NCBI GenBank assembly: GCA_051531935.1
Contig: JAOPTR010000016.1
Location: forward strand, 186,001-250,000
Source: OCS116 sp051531935
GTDB lineage: Bacteria > Pseudomonadota > Alphaproteobacteria > Rhizobiales > OSC116
Direction of reading: 5' to 3'
Length of the DNA: 64,000 nucleotides
This document shows, in pieces, positions 25,987 to 34,714 of this stretch. Made by a program: the position numbers and the translations under genes. How positions within the stretch are numbered: the first letter of the stretch is position 1; each line of letters starts with the position of its first letter. A model generated the notes under the pieces. That model saw nothing but the letters and a program-made list of their open reading frames with translations. It was not told where the DNA came from and did not search any database.

Positions 25987-26943
25987 ATGCTGAAACATTA
26001 TGAACAGCGTTTCCCTTGGAACCTTAACTGGAACCTATTACGCACGTATATGGTGGTGGTCGAACAAAACGGCATCACGTTAGCTGCTGATTTTTTAGGA
26101 TTAAAGCAACCAACAATTTCTAGTTCTTTGAAACAATTAGAAGAAATTGTGAATTGCAAATTGGTCGAACGAAAACCAAACAGCTTCAAGATAACCCCAG
26201 CAGGGGAAGTCTTATATGCGGAATGCAGCTCTATTTTTGGCGCAATCTCGCAAATACCCGCCTTGTTAGAAGGCATTGAGGAAGAAGTTACAGGCCATAT
26301 AGCCATATCAATGGCAAGTCATGTGGTCTCTAAACATTTTGACGAAACGTTGGAGCGGTTTAACGAAATTCACCCTAAGGTTACTTATTCGATATCCATT
26401 GCCGAAAGTGCCGAGGTGCAAAACCAAATTTCACAAAACAGAGCTAGCTTTGGCATTTGCTTAATTGACAATAGACCCAAAAATTTAAACATTAGCACAC
26501 TATTTCGTGAGTATTTTGCTATGTATTGCGGCTCTAAGCATCGGCTTTTTAATCAAAAAAACATTTCTATTGCAGAACTCGAAGGTGAAGATAGCGTATC
26601 TTTCCAAACTGATATTGAAAGTGGCCCATTATTTTCAGTCACGAGCCTTAGAACCCGCGCGCTTATGAAACCTGAGCTAAAAGGCATCTCATCTAACTTG
26701 CCCGAGGTGCGCAGGATGATTATTTCCAACATCGGCATTGGTGCACTGCCCATCCATGTTGCACAGCGAGATGTTGAGCTTGGAAACCTAAGGCAATTAC
26801 CGCCCTATACAAAATTACCAACCGTAGATATTCAAATAATTTCCAACCCCAAACGCAGCCTCAACGCAGCCGAAACAATATTGTTGAAAATGCTAAATGA
26901 CATGATACAGAACACACCCTTGCGTGACAGAACTTACAAATAA
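25987..26943 (+). CDS. LysR-family regulator divergent from the acetyl-beta-lysine-type operon
   Basis: This 318-residue LysR protein has a helix-turn-helix near 20-80 (LAADFLGLKQPTISSSLKQLEE) and an effector-binding domain from about 105. AGGAAA precedes the ATG. It faces away from the 11-gene transport and catabolic operon across 138 bases, so it is the likely activator and the operon's substrate or an intermediate its likely inducer. It is convergent with the small membrane protein gene at 27006. Confidence 0.87.
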   Translation: MLKHYEQRFPWNLNWNLLRTYMVVVEQNGITLAADFLGLKQPTISSSLKQLEEIVNCKLVERKPNSFKITPAGEVLYAECSSIFGAISQIPALLEGIEEEVTGHIAISMASHVVSKHFDETLERFNEIHPKVTYSISIAESAEVQNQISQNRASFGICLIDNRPKNLNISTLFREYFAMYCGSKHRLFNQKNISIAELEGEDSVSFQTDIESGPLFSVTSLRTRALMKPELKGISSNLPEVRRMIISNIGIGALPIHVAQRDVELGNLRQLPPYTKLPTVDIQIISNPKRSLNAAETILLKMLNDMIQNTPLRDRTYK

Positions 26944-26981
26944 TTTTATTTAGGAGCAATGCCCGTGGTGTCAGTTCACAG

Positions 26982-27007
26982 AACTAAATTTCTTGAGACA
27001 TTTAGTT
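26982..27007. terminator. AT-rich stem-loop at a convergent junction
   Basis: AACTAAAT (26982-26989) pairs perfectly with ATTTAGTT (27000-27007) across a 10-base loop between the LysR gene and the convergent small membrane-protein gene, overlapping the stop codon of the latter. The stem has few G-C pairs, so terminator strength is uncertain. Confidence 0.4.
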
Positions 27008-27407
27008 AAACTAATCTCATATTTTTAGTGACAAAATAGCTAATACCAAGCCAAACCGCGCTGCGCAATATCATGGCTGCTACGGTTCTAAATTCAAATG
27101 CCCCGCCCCAGAATATGTAAACTCCCAATACCGCAAATGCTATTAATGTCGAAATAGCAATGGCTCGAGAAAGAAATGAAGACCAATGCTTGTTTTTATA
27201 AATCCCAAAGGCCGCCACAACATAAACAAAGCCAGCTAAAAAATTAAACCAAACAATAAAGCCAATATAATCACCTGCCCTTGCCCGCCCCGCGCCATCT
27301 ACAAATATCACTTCACCGCCTGAATAAATGGTTACGATGCCAAATATAAAAGCGATTATTGCAATTGCGGTGGCGAATTTCACGCTTGTTGCGGCTGTAT
27401 TTTTCAT
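27006..27407 (-). CDS. Small four-helix membrane protein of the RND operon, function unknown
   Basis: I do not recognise this 133-residue protein. It has about four hydrophobic helices (roughly 10-30, 45-68, 78-98, 105-128) and short polar loops. Its start overlaps the stop of the RND pump gene by 4 bases (ATGA), so it is co-translated with the pump. It could be a small accessory subunit of the pump or an unrelated DoxX-like membrane protein. It ends at a convergent junction with a LysR gene. Confidence 0.75.
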   Translation of the reverse strand: MKNTAATSVKFATAIAIIAFIFGIVTIYSGGEVIFVDGAGRARAGDYIGFIVWFNFLAGFVYVVAAFGIYKNKHWSSFLSRAIAISTLIAFAVLGVYIFWGGAFEFRTVAAMILRSAVWLGISYFVTKNMRLV

Positions 27408-30400
27408 ACTGACTTCCTCGATAAATTTTCAGGTTTTGGCGCCAATTTCACAAAACTTAGATCTTCCATAATCATGTATATTGCGGGTAGAACGAACATA
27501 ATTAATAAAGCTGAAGTTAACATGCCAAATACAATTGATGTTACCAATGGCACTAAAATAAGCGCCTGAGTGCTGGTTTCAAATAAAAGCGGTGTCATGC
27601 CTGCAATGGTTGTGATGGAGGTTAGAAAAACAGCTCTAAATCGGTCATTCACTGCTTGTTTAGCAGCCCGCTTTAATTCTGATCCTTCGGCCATTCTGTG
27701 TTTAATAAACTCCACCAATAAAATGGAATCGTTGACCACAATACCTGCGAGAGATACAAAACCAATCATGCTTGGCATGGCAAAATCCAACCCCATAAGC
27801 AGATGCCCCCATATGGCACCAACTAAAGCGAGCGGAATATTGACCATGACAATAAGCGGCTCACGATAGTTTTTAAACTGCAGGCTTAACAAAAGAAATA
27901 CGCCCATTATGCCAAAACCAAAGCCGCCTAAAATTGACATTTTTGTCTCATCGCCATTTTCAATTTCACCTTTATAGACAATTTCAATATCGGGATAATT
28001 TTGCATCAATTGCATTAATTTGGGTTGTAAGTCTTTCACAAGTTCTGCTGTATTGGCTATTTTTGCATCAACATCTCCATAAATATTCACCACCCTTTGG
28101 TGGTTAATATGGCCAATGCGTGAAAATTCTCTGGTTTCAGTTATATCAGCAATGCGGCCAAGCGATAACGCCTGCCCTGACTTTGAAAATATTGTAAAGT
28201 CATCAAAATCCGCAAGGGCTTGTTTTGGTTCTGCATCAAGCTTCACAATAATGTCATAAGCTTCTCGACCCTGATAAATTTCGGCAATTTTAACTTGCAA
28301 ATAGGCCGAGCGCAATTGGAGCGCGACATCTTGTGAACTTATGTTAGCCGCCAATGCACCCGCTTTAAGCTTAAGGCTATATTGCGGTTTTCCTGGGCGC
28401 AAATCATCAATTAAGTTATTGACGCCAGCATAACCGCGGATGATATTTTGCACCTCGCCAGAAGCTCTGGATAGCATGGCTAAATCATTGCCCACCAAAC
28501 GAATATGAACGGCACGACCCGCAGGCCCGACCACAGGTTCTTTATATTGAATGTTAATGATATTCGGCAAGGCCTGGGTGTTTTTTTGCCAATTTTCAAT
28601 AAGCGTGGCAAGGTTTGTTTTACGCACTTCGGTAGATAACAAATCCACACTTAAGGTGGCTAAATGGCTACCACTCTCAGGCACATCTCCGTGCTTTCCA
28701 TAAATAAGTTGAACATTTTCAATCAATGTTGATGGCTCATTTTTGCTTAGCTCTTTATTTGTTTTATCTAACGACGCAAGCAATATGCCCATCACACGTT
28801 CGGTTTCAGCCAACGGCGTGCCTTGGGGCATCAAAACCCTAGCTTCTATATTATTGCCTTCTAAAGAGGGAAAAGCCTTAAATTTTACAATTCCTGTGGC
28901 AATCAGCCCTACTGAAAACACAAGCATAGCTATCGCCAAACCAACGGTAATATATCTGTACGCCATGGCCACGCCAGCAGCAGCGGTTACAGCGTCGCAA
29001 AATTTAGCAAATTTGGCTTCAAACCAAATGCGCCATTTGGGCTGTTTTTGCTTGGCCGCATGGGCTAATGATTGTTTTAAATGGTGAGGCAATATTAAAA
29101 ATGCTTCAATCAGGCTGACCGTGAGAACAGACAGAAGAACGACAGGTAAAACACCTAATATTTGGCCAATATCGCCCTTCATCATTAACAGGCTACCAAA
29201 TAATAATGCAGATGTAAGAAAAGATGAAAACACACCTGAAAACACTTTTTTAGTGCCGTCCACCGCCGCCTCTAAAGGCGATTTGCCATTGCGAAATTCG
29301 CGGTCAATATTCTCAGATAAAACAATGGCATCATCCATCAAAATCCCGATGGCCATAAGCAGTGCCACCATGGAAATCATATTAATACTGATGCCAAATA
29401 GCACCATCATCGCCAACCCGCCTAAAAACGAAATGGGCAAGCCCAAAGCAATCCAAAATGTATAACGCCAAGAGAAAAACAACAATAATGCCAATGTGGC
29501 TAAAATTAAACCCTGCCAACCATTTTTGAGTAAGAGTTGTAAACGATCCCGCACCAAGGTCGAGTTGTCATTTAACACTGTTAACTCCGTGCCTTCGGGT
29601 AATATTGCATTTTCAGCACTGACAAATTCGTTTAGGGCATCAGCTACCTTTAATGTGTCGTCAATGGTATTTTTACTGATTTTTAAAATAGCAGCAGGTT
29701 TGCCGTTTAACTCAATTCTCTCCTCGGGCTTCTCAAATTTATCAAAAATGGTTGCAACATCGCCTAACTTAATCTCAACACCATTGGCATTGTTAATAAT
29801 CACCAAGTCAGACAATTCATCAATGGTTTTGCGTAAATTATTAAATTGGATTTGATATCTTGTTTCGCCACCATCAATTGTACCAACAGGCAATTCAACT
29901 GCCTGTGCCGAAATAAGAGACGCAATTTGCTGCACGCTTAAATTATATTTCTTCTGAGTGTCTGGTCGAATTAATATTTGCAATTGATGGTTTGAAAACC
30001 CGTCAATCGTCACAATCGGAATTTCTGGCAAAGCCACCAACCTATCACGATAATGAACAGCTAACGCTTTTAGCTCATTATAAGTTAGGTTTTTTGATGT
30101 AATGGCAACGTTGGCAACAGGGTTGATGCGGCCGAGTAATTTTACGACTGGCTGTTCGGCATTTTCAGGAAAGTTATTTATGGCATCTATTTGGGTTTTC
30201 ACATCATTGGTAAATTCTCGAATGTCGCCATTTTCTTGCATTTCTAACGTAAAAATTGCTAAGTTTTCTCGTGCATCACAATCTTGCACTTTTAAAAAAC
30301 TAATGCCATCGGTGGCATCTTCTAATGGGTTACATATTCCGTCCTCGACGTTGGCGGGGCTTGCGCCAGGGTAAAGCACAGTCACCTGAACCTTACTGGG

Positions 30401-30517
30401 CTTCAACAATGGGAAAGTTTCTTTATTTAAGTTAGAAACTGAAAATATACCAATGGCAATAATGGCCATCATTAAAATATTACCAATGGTTGGGTGTGAT
30501 GCAAAATAGCGGATCAT
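27404..30517 (-). CDS. RND family efflux pump, inner-membrane permease (HAE1-like)
   Basis: This 1037-residue inner-membrane protein exports drugs or other hydrophobic compounds using the proton gradient. It starts with the family pattern of one TM helix (about 10-30), a large periplasmic porter domain, TM helices 2-6 (about 335-475), a second porter domain and TM 7-12. The proton-relay aspartates are visible in AIGILMDDAIVLSENIDREF on TM4 (about 390). Its start overlaps the adaptor stop by 4 bases. No outer-membrane TolC-type gene is in the window, so the pump must share one. Substrate is unknown. Confidence 0.92.
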   Translation of the reverse strand: MIRYFASHPTIGNILMMAIIAIGIFSVSNLNKETFPLLKPSKVQVTVLYPGASPANVEDGICNPLEDATDGISFLKVQDCDARENLAIFTLEMQENGDIREFTNDVKTQIDAINNFPENAEQPVVKLLGRINPVANVAITSKNLTYNELKALAVHYRDRLVALPEIPIVTIDGFSNHQLQILIRPDTQKKYNLSVQQIASLISAQAVELPVGTIDGGETRYQIQFNNLRKTIDELSDLVIINNANGVEIKLGDVATIFDKFEKPEERIELNGKPAAILKISKNTIDDTLKVADALNEFVSAENAILPEGTELTVLNDNSTLVRDRLQLLLKNGWQGLILATLALLLFFSWRYTFWIALGLPISFLGGLAMMVLFGISINMISMVALLMAIGILMDDAIVLSENIDREFRNGKSPLEAAVDGTKKVFSGVFSSFLTSALLFGSLLMMKGDIGQILGVLPVVLLSVLTVSLIEAFLILPHHLKQSLAHAAKQKQPKWRIWFEAKFAKFCDAVTAAAGVAMAYRYITVGLAIAMLVFSVGLIATGIVKFKAFPSLEGNNIEARVLMPQGTPLAETERVMGILLASLDKTNKELSKNEPSTLIENVQLIYGKHGDVPESGSHLATLSVDLLSTEVRKTNLATLIENWQKNTQALPNIINIQYKEPVVGPAGRAVHIRLVGNDLAMLSRASGEVQNIIRGYAGVNNLIDDLRPGKPQYSLKLKAGALAANISSQDVALQLRSAYLQVKIAEIYQGREAYDIIVKLDAEPKQALADFDDFTIFSKSGQALSLGRIADITETREFSRIGHINHQRVVNIYGDVDAKIANTAELVKDLQPKLMQLMQNYPDIEIVYKGEIENGDETKMSILGGFGFGIMGVFLLLSLQFKNYREPLIVMVNIPLALVGAIWGHLLMGLDFAMPSMIGFVSLAGIVVNDSILLVEFIKHRMAEGSELKRAAKQAVNDRFRAVFLTSITTIAGMTPLLFETSTQALILVPLVTSIVFGMLTSALLIMFVLPAIYMIMEDLSFVKLAPKPENLSRKSV

Positions 30518-31908
30518 TTTGCATCTCCAAGCGAAACTGCACCCAATGCATCTTTTGTCAGTTTTTCTTGGTATTGGGTTGCCAAAATAACCTTTAGCGG
30601 TTGCCCTTCGATAACAGGTACAACGTCTGTAATGATGATCCTATCATCAATTTCAACACCATTACTTATAACCACCAATTCCCCTTGATTACGGGCAATG
30701 GATACAGGTTTAATTTTTAAGTTGTTTTGCTTATCGGCAATATACACGCGCCCTTGATGGATTGCTTTACGTGGCACCACAATCTGTTGGCTTGGTGCGG
30801 TAACAAATTCCACACGCACAAACATGCCTTGAAGCAAAGGCGGTTTTTTACCCGGCAATACCTCGCCATAAGGGTTATCAACTTTCACCACCAAGCCAAT
30901 TGTATTGGTAATCGGGTTTATGGACTCGCCGATACGCACCAACTTGCCCTGCCAAGTCACATTCTCCTTGTCGGCTTGCACCAATTGAATATTCACAACT
31001 AAATTTATGAATTCAAATTGCGCCTGAATTTGCGCAGGAGATTGTAAATTTATTTTAGATCCCCCCCCAGTCAATTGATTCTGATTGGCAAGTAATTCCG
31101 AAAACACCTTTACTGTGAGTTGAGCGTTCACCTCAACTGCTTCCGTGCCTAGGGCTTCAAATAACTGGCCACCAACACCTACATATTCGCCTTTTTCAAC
31201 AAATACACTGCCAATACGCGCATCAAATGGCAATGTTATGTCTGTACGGCTTAAAACATCTTGGCTCTGTGCCAATTGAGTTTTCGATTTGTTAATTTGA
31301 GCCACATTCATGGCTTTACGGCTTGGAAAGCTAGCCAATTTACCCTGCAAGTCCTCTAATTGCTGCTGCAACTGAAGCTGTTTTTGTTCGGCAGCATTAT
31401 GCTTGGTTGACGAAATAACCTTTTGAGCAAATAATTTAGTAGAACTCTCCAAGTCTTTTTGTCCAAGATCAAAATTCTTTTGGGCGATTTTCAAAAATTG
31501 TAGTGTGGTTTTTTCTTCCACTTCCAATTGTTTTAATGAATGTTCACTACTCGCCAAGCCCGCCTTACTTTGCTCTAATGAAAATTCAAAAGCAGTCGGT
31601 TCAATGCGTAAAATCACCGTTCCTTTAGCAAGGCTTGCGCCTTGTTTTAACTGCGGATGAATATAGCTAATCTTGCCATTAATTTCAGCTTTTGAGGTTA
31701 ATTTAGTCGAAGCTTCGACACTCCCATATGTCACAGCACGGTTACGAAATGCAACAGATTGCACGCTAATGGCTTCTACCGTTCTTATTGGGTATTGTAA
31801 TTCAACATGGTCAATTGTTGGTTTGCTATTCACTTTATAAACCACCAATGCGACAGCAATCGCAATGATAAGCGGCAGGATAAAGGCTTTTTTCAGAATA
31901 TTTTTCAT
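30514..31908 (-). CDS. RND efflux pump periplasmic adaptor (membrane fusion protein)
   Basis: This 464-residue adaptor links the RND permease to an outer-membrane channel. An N-terminal anchor helix (about 8-26) is followed by the barrel-sandwich hybrid domain, a long coiled coil rich in Gln/Lys/Glu (about 105-215), and beta-barrel and membrane-proximal domains. It overlaps both the TetR gene before it and the pump gene after it by 4 bases, so all are translated as one unit. The length is at the upper end for the family because of an extended coiled coil. Confidence 0.9.
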   Translation of the reverse strand: MKNILKKAFILPLIIAIAVALVVYKVNSKPTIDHVELQYPIRTVEAISVQSVAFRNRAVTYGSVEASTKLTSKAEINGKISYIHPQLKQGASLAKGTVILRIEPTAFEFSLEQSKAGLASSEHSLKQLEVEEKTTLQFLKIAQKNFDLGQKDLESSTKLFAQKVISSTKHNAAEQKQLQLQQQLEDLQGKLASFPSRKAMNVAQINKSKTQLAQSQDVLSRTDITLPFDARIGSVFVEKGEYVGVGGQLFEALGTEAVEVNAQLTVKVFSELLANQNQLTGGGSKINLQSPAQIQAQFEFINLVVNIQLVQADKENVTWQGKLVRIGESINPITNTIGLVVKVDNPYGEVLPGKKPPLLQGMFVRVEFVTAPSQQIVVPRKAIHQGRVYIADKQNNLKIKPVSIARNQGELVVISNGVEIDDRIIITDVVPVIEGQPLKVILATQYQEKLTKDALGAVSLGDAK

Positions 31909-32513
31909 GCTTTTGCCTCAATGCTTTTAGCGAATAATTTGTATATTCCTGCAGCTTCATCTTTCATCAAGCTAATATCACCACTCAACATTGACTGCAT
32001 AACAAGCCCTTGAATGCTACCTATAAACATCACAGACGCGGCCTTGGCATCAATTTCATTTGCGACAAGATTCTGTGCTTTGCCTTGTTCAATTAAGCTT
32101 GCAATCAATTTGCCATATTTTTTAAGTGTAAGGTGCACGAGCTCTTTTGCAGGGCTTGTCTCGGTGCGCTGTAACTCACCAAATAGCATGCGCGGCACAC
32201 CAGGATGCGCGACAATAAAATCAACATGGGTCATAAATACGGCTTCAAGAGCCAATAACGGAGTATCAGCATTGTCAGCCGCTTTTTTCACCCGTGACAA
32301 TAAACGTTTACTTACCCATTCCATGACAGCTTGCCAAATGGCTTCCTTATTGGAAAAATGGCGAAACAAAGCCCCTTGGGTTAAGTCCATATGCTTGGCT
32401 ATGGCTGCTGTGGTTATATTACTGGGGTTTTGAGTGGCTGCCAAATCCACCACCGCTTCAACGGTTACAGTGCGGCGTTCCTCTGCAGTGAGGTTTTTAC
32501 GAGGTTGCAACAT
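31905..32513 (-). CDS. TetR/AcrR-family repressor of the efflux operon
   Basis: This 202-residue TetR-type regulator has the helix-turn-helix at about 15-60 (NITTAAIAKHMDLTQGALFRHFSNKEAIW) and an all-helical ligand domain. As first gene of the operon, overlapping the adaptor gene by 4 bases, it should repress its own transcript and be released by a pump substrate. A 22-bp near-perfect palindrome lies 16 bases upstream of its ATG and is its obvious binding site. Confidence 0.92.
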   Translation of the reverse strand: MLQPRKNLTAEERRTVTVEAVVDLAATQNPSNITTAAIAKHMDLTQGALFRHFSNKEAIWQAVMEWVSKRLLSRVKKAADNADTPLLALEAVFMTHVDFIVAHPGVPRMLFGELQRTETSPAKELVHLTLKKYGKLIASLIEQGKAQNLVANEIDAKAASVMFIGSIQGLVMQSMLSGDISLMKDEAAGIYKLFAKSIEAKA

Positions 32514-32528
32514 TTCAGCTCCAATAAA

Positions 32529-32550
32529 AGATAGTAATTGATTACTATCT
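32529..32550. promoter_or_regulatory. 22-bp palindromic operator upstream of tetR
   Basis: AGATAGTAAT-TG-ATTACTATCT has perfect 10-base arms around a 2-base centre. TetR/AcrR dimers bind symmetric sites of this length, and this one sits 15-37 bases upstream of the TetR start codon, where binding would block the efflux operon promoter. Confidence 0.75.
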
Positions 32551-32594
32551 AATTATTCTACCGCTAAAAGTCAAGGCAACAATCATTTCAAACT

Positions 32595-32640
32595 AAAAAT
32601 CCGCTGTCATGCCATTCGTCAAATTTGGCATAACAAGCGG
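32595..32640 (-). terminator. Rho-independent terminator after the cytosolic PEBP gene
   Basis: On the minus strand CCGCTTGTTATGCCA pairs with TGGCATGACAGCGG with one bulge and one G-T pair, around an 11-base loop, followed directly by ATTTTT. It lies 32 bases after the stop of the PEBP gene at 32673 and should end the transcript that comes from the PEBP/maleate-isomerase/TRAP side, before the TetR operator. Confidence 0.85.
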
Positions 32641-32672
32641 AAAACAAGTTTTATGTTTTGGTATTAATAGAA

Positions 32673-33308
32673 CTATTGTAAATCTGGATTAAGAGAGTAA
32701 GTGCCGATATGCGTATCTTGTGCCAAAACTTTACCCTCTATGGCATCAATAATGTCAGCACCCGAAAATGCTCCACTTAACACCAAGGTTTCAGCATCAA
32801 GCGCATATATCGTGAAGTGATAATGATGCATTATGCTGTCATTCCAAGGGGGACAAGGGCCATCATAATCGCCATAATCACCCACCATCTCTGGGTCACC
32901 TGCAAACCAATCGGTATAGCTATTGATACCTGCAAGGCCGTATGGCTTCACCCCCACCGCTTTACCCTTTGGTAAAACACCTGACGATGCCGCGCCTTCA
33001 GCAATTGCCGTCATGCTTGTTGGCACATTAACAAGCGCCCAATGATAAAAATCCACACGCGGTAAATTGGCTGGAACGGTCTTTCCTTCTTGGTTCACAT
33101 CTTCACCAGATGATGGCACATCAGGGTCATGACAAATGATGGCAAAAGATTTTGTTCCTTTGGGGGCATTTTCCCACGCAATGGCAGGGCTGAGGTTTTC
33201 ACTCAGCTCAATATGCGTTTCGGCATTTATTTTGCCAAATGCGTATTTACTAGGGATGGCCGCACCATGTGACCAGCCACTTATATTTATTTTAAATTTT
33301 TTCGACAT
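32673..33308 (-). CDS. YbhB/YbcL family (PEBP, Raf-kinase-inhibitor-like) protein, cytosolic
   Basis: This 211-residue PEBP-fold protein carries the family motifs SPAIAWENAPKGTKSFA, CHDPDVP (anion-pocket Asp-Pro-Asp) and YHWALVNVP, with GPCPPWNDSIMHHYHFTIYAL near 150. There is no signal peptide when the ATG at 33308 is used; I chose it because GGAT is upstream and the extra 27 residues from the frame's first start (33389) look random and run into the neighbouring gene. The biochemical role of bacterial YbhB proteins is not settled. It lies 31 bases after an exported paralogue. Confidence 0.85.
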   Translation of the reverse strand: MSKKFKINISGWSHGAAIPSKYAFGKINAETHIELSENLSPAIAWENAPKGTKSFAIICHDPDVPSSGEDVNQEGKTVPANLPRVDFYHWALVNVPTSMTAIAEGAASSGVLPKGKAVGVKPYGLAGINSYTDWFAGDPEMVGDYGDYDGPCPPWNDSIMHHYHFTIYALDAETLVLSGAFSGADIIDAIEGKVLAQDTHIGTYSLNPDLQ

Positions 33309-33339
33309 AATTATATCCAATCTAGTTATGAGGTAGGAG

Positions 33340-33897
33340 TTAACGGTTATAAACCGCAGTAATTGAAGAGGATGCAATGTAATTGGCATTGATCATAAAA
33401 CCAACCAACGCATTGCTAGCCGATGCATCTAACTCTAGCTTTTCGGGCATGGCATAAATTGTGAACTTATATCTGTGCACTTCACCCTCTGGCGGGCACG
33501 CTCCACCAAAACCTAAGCTGCCATAGTCGTTAGATAATTGAACCACAGATTCAGGCAAACCTTTGCCTACCATTGCCCCTGCATCAAGTGAGCTGACGTC
33601 AACAGGAATATTAAAAGCTGACCAATGCCACCACCCCGAACCTGTGGGTGCGTCTGGGTCATAAGCCGAAATAGCAAAACTCTTTGTGCCTTTGGGAGCG
33701 TTTGTCCATGCAAGCGCGGGTGACTTATCACCGCCCTCGCATCCAAACCCGTTAAACACTTGTTCTTGCGACAATTGCTGACCTTCAGCAATATCTGAAC
33801 TGGTAAGAGTGAATACAGGCATATTATTGTCTGCATAAGTGGCGAAAGTACCGCTTAGCAATGCAGCGCTTATAAGTAATGTTTTGGTAAAATTCAT
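33340..33897 (-). CDS. YbhB/YbcL family (PEBP) protein, exported
   Basis: This 185-residue protein has a clear signal peptide (hydrophobic 6-20, cleavage after about Ala22) and the PEBP motifs SPALAWTNAPKGTKSFA, YDPDAP, WWHWSAFNIP and GGACPPEGEVHRYKFTIYAM. It is a periplasmic paralogue of the cytosolic protein encoded next. The function of exported PEBP proteins is unknown. It lies 36 bases after the maleate-isomerase-like gene, so it could be on the same transcript. Confidence 0.87.
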   Translation of the reverse strand: MNFTKTLLISAALLSGTFATYADNNMPVFTLTSSDIAEGQQLSQEQVFNGFGCEGGDKSPALAWTNAPKGTKSFAISAYDPDAPTGSGWWHWSAFNIPVDVSSLDAGAMVGKGLPESVVQLSNDYGSLGFGGACPPEGEVHRYKFTIYAMPEKLELDASASNALVGFMINANYIASSSITAVYNR

Positions 33898-33933
33898 CTT
33901 GATATCCTTTTGAGATGATTGTGTGATTTGTTA

Positions 33934-34689
33934 TTAAGGTTGAGCTTTTAAAAGCATGCCGCCATCAGGTGCAACTGTGTCTAACTTCAAAGCTTTTAAA
34001 ATTGCCCATGTTGTCGCGACAGATGCAGATAGGGTTGGAATACCCGACATTTTTTCAATCTGTTCCACTGCGGGTAAGGACGGCATTTGAACACATGCCG
34101 AGGCGATGATGGCATCCACTCCTCTGGTATCTAATTTTTTCCAAAGCTCTGCTGGTGCATTTGGGTCTTGGGCAGCGACTTCCAAATTATTAGAAATTTC
34201 CAAGGCCATATAATCTTGCACTTCAATGCCTTGGCTTTCAATATAGTCCACCACCAGCTTTGCCAATGGCTTCATATAGGGACAAATAAATGATATTTTT
34301 TTAACATTTAAAAAGTGCATTGCATCTATAAGCGCACCCGCTGAATTTATAGAAGGCGTTGGCGTTCCATTTTGCTTTGTTGCTTCAAATAGTCTTTTTT
34401 GGGATGTTTTATGATATCCGTGTCCGCGGCTCATAATGGCAACCAAACACGCATATGCCTGTACTTCCACCGCCGCATCAGACAATTCAGTGGCGCAACG
34501 CACACTGTCGTCATCCATGCGTTCTAGCTCTTCTTTTGAAACACATTTCAAGCGCATGCGTGATGAGTGAAATGTAAAGCGATCTGGTCGAACGAGCTCG
34601 CGTGCATGTAACAATGCAGGAATTTCGGTTTCCATAGTTACATTTGAGCTTGGGACGATAAGCCCCACGCGACGTGATGGAGTTAACAT
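33934..34689 (-). CDS. Maleate cis-trans isomerase family protein
   Basis: This 251-residue protein belongs to the Asp/Glu racemase superfamily, maleate isomerase branch. Both catalytic cysteines are visible: about Cys81 in AYACLVAIM and about Cys199 in ASACVQMPS, and the N-terminal VGLIVPSSNVTMETEIP is characteristic. Maleate isomerase converts maleate to fumarate without cofactor. It lies 25 bases after a TRAP transporter large permease, so the imported solute is probably maleate or a close cis-dicarboxylate, entering the TCA cycle as fumarate. Arylmalonate decarboxylase is a related alternative, but the two-Cys pattern and YACLVA favour the isomerase. Confidence 0.83.
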   Translation of the reverse strand: MLTPSRRVGLIVPSSNVTMETEIPALLHARELVRPDRFTFHSSRMRLKCVSKEELERMDDDSVRCATELSDAAVEVQAYACLVAIMSRGHGYHKTSQKRLFEATKQNGTPTPSINSAGALIDAMHFLNVKKISFICPYMKPLAKLVVDYIESQGIEVQDYMALEISNNLEVAAQDPNAPAELWKKLDTRGVDAIIASACVQMPSLPAVEQIEKMSGIPTLSASVATTWAILKALKLDTVAPDGGMLLKAQP

Positions 34690-34714
34690 GATTTTATCCT
34701 TTAATATTGATGAT

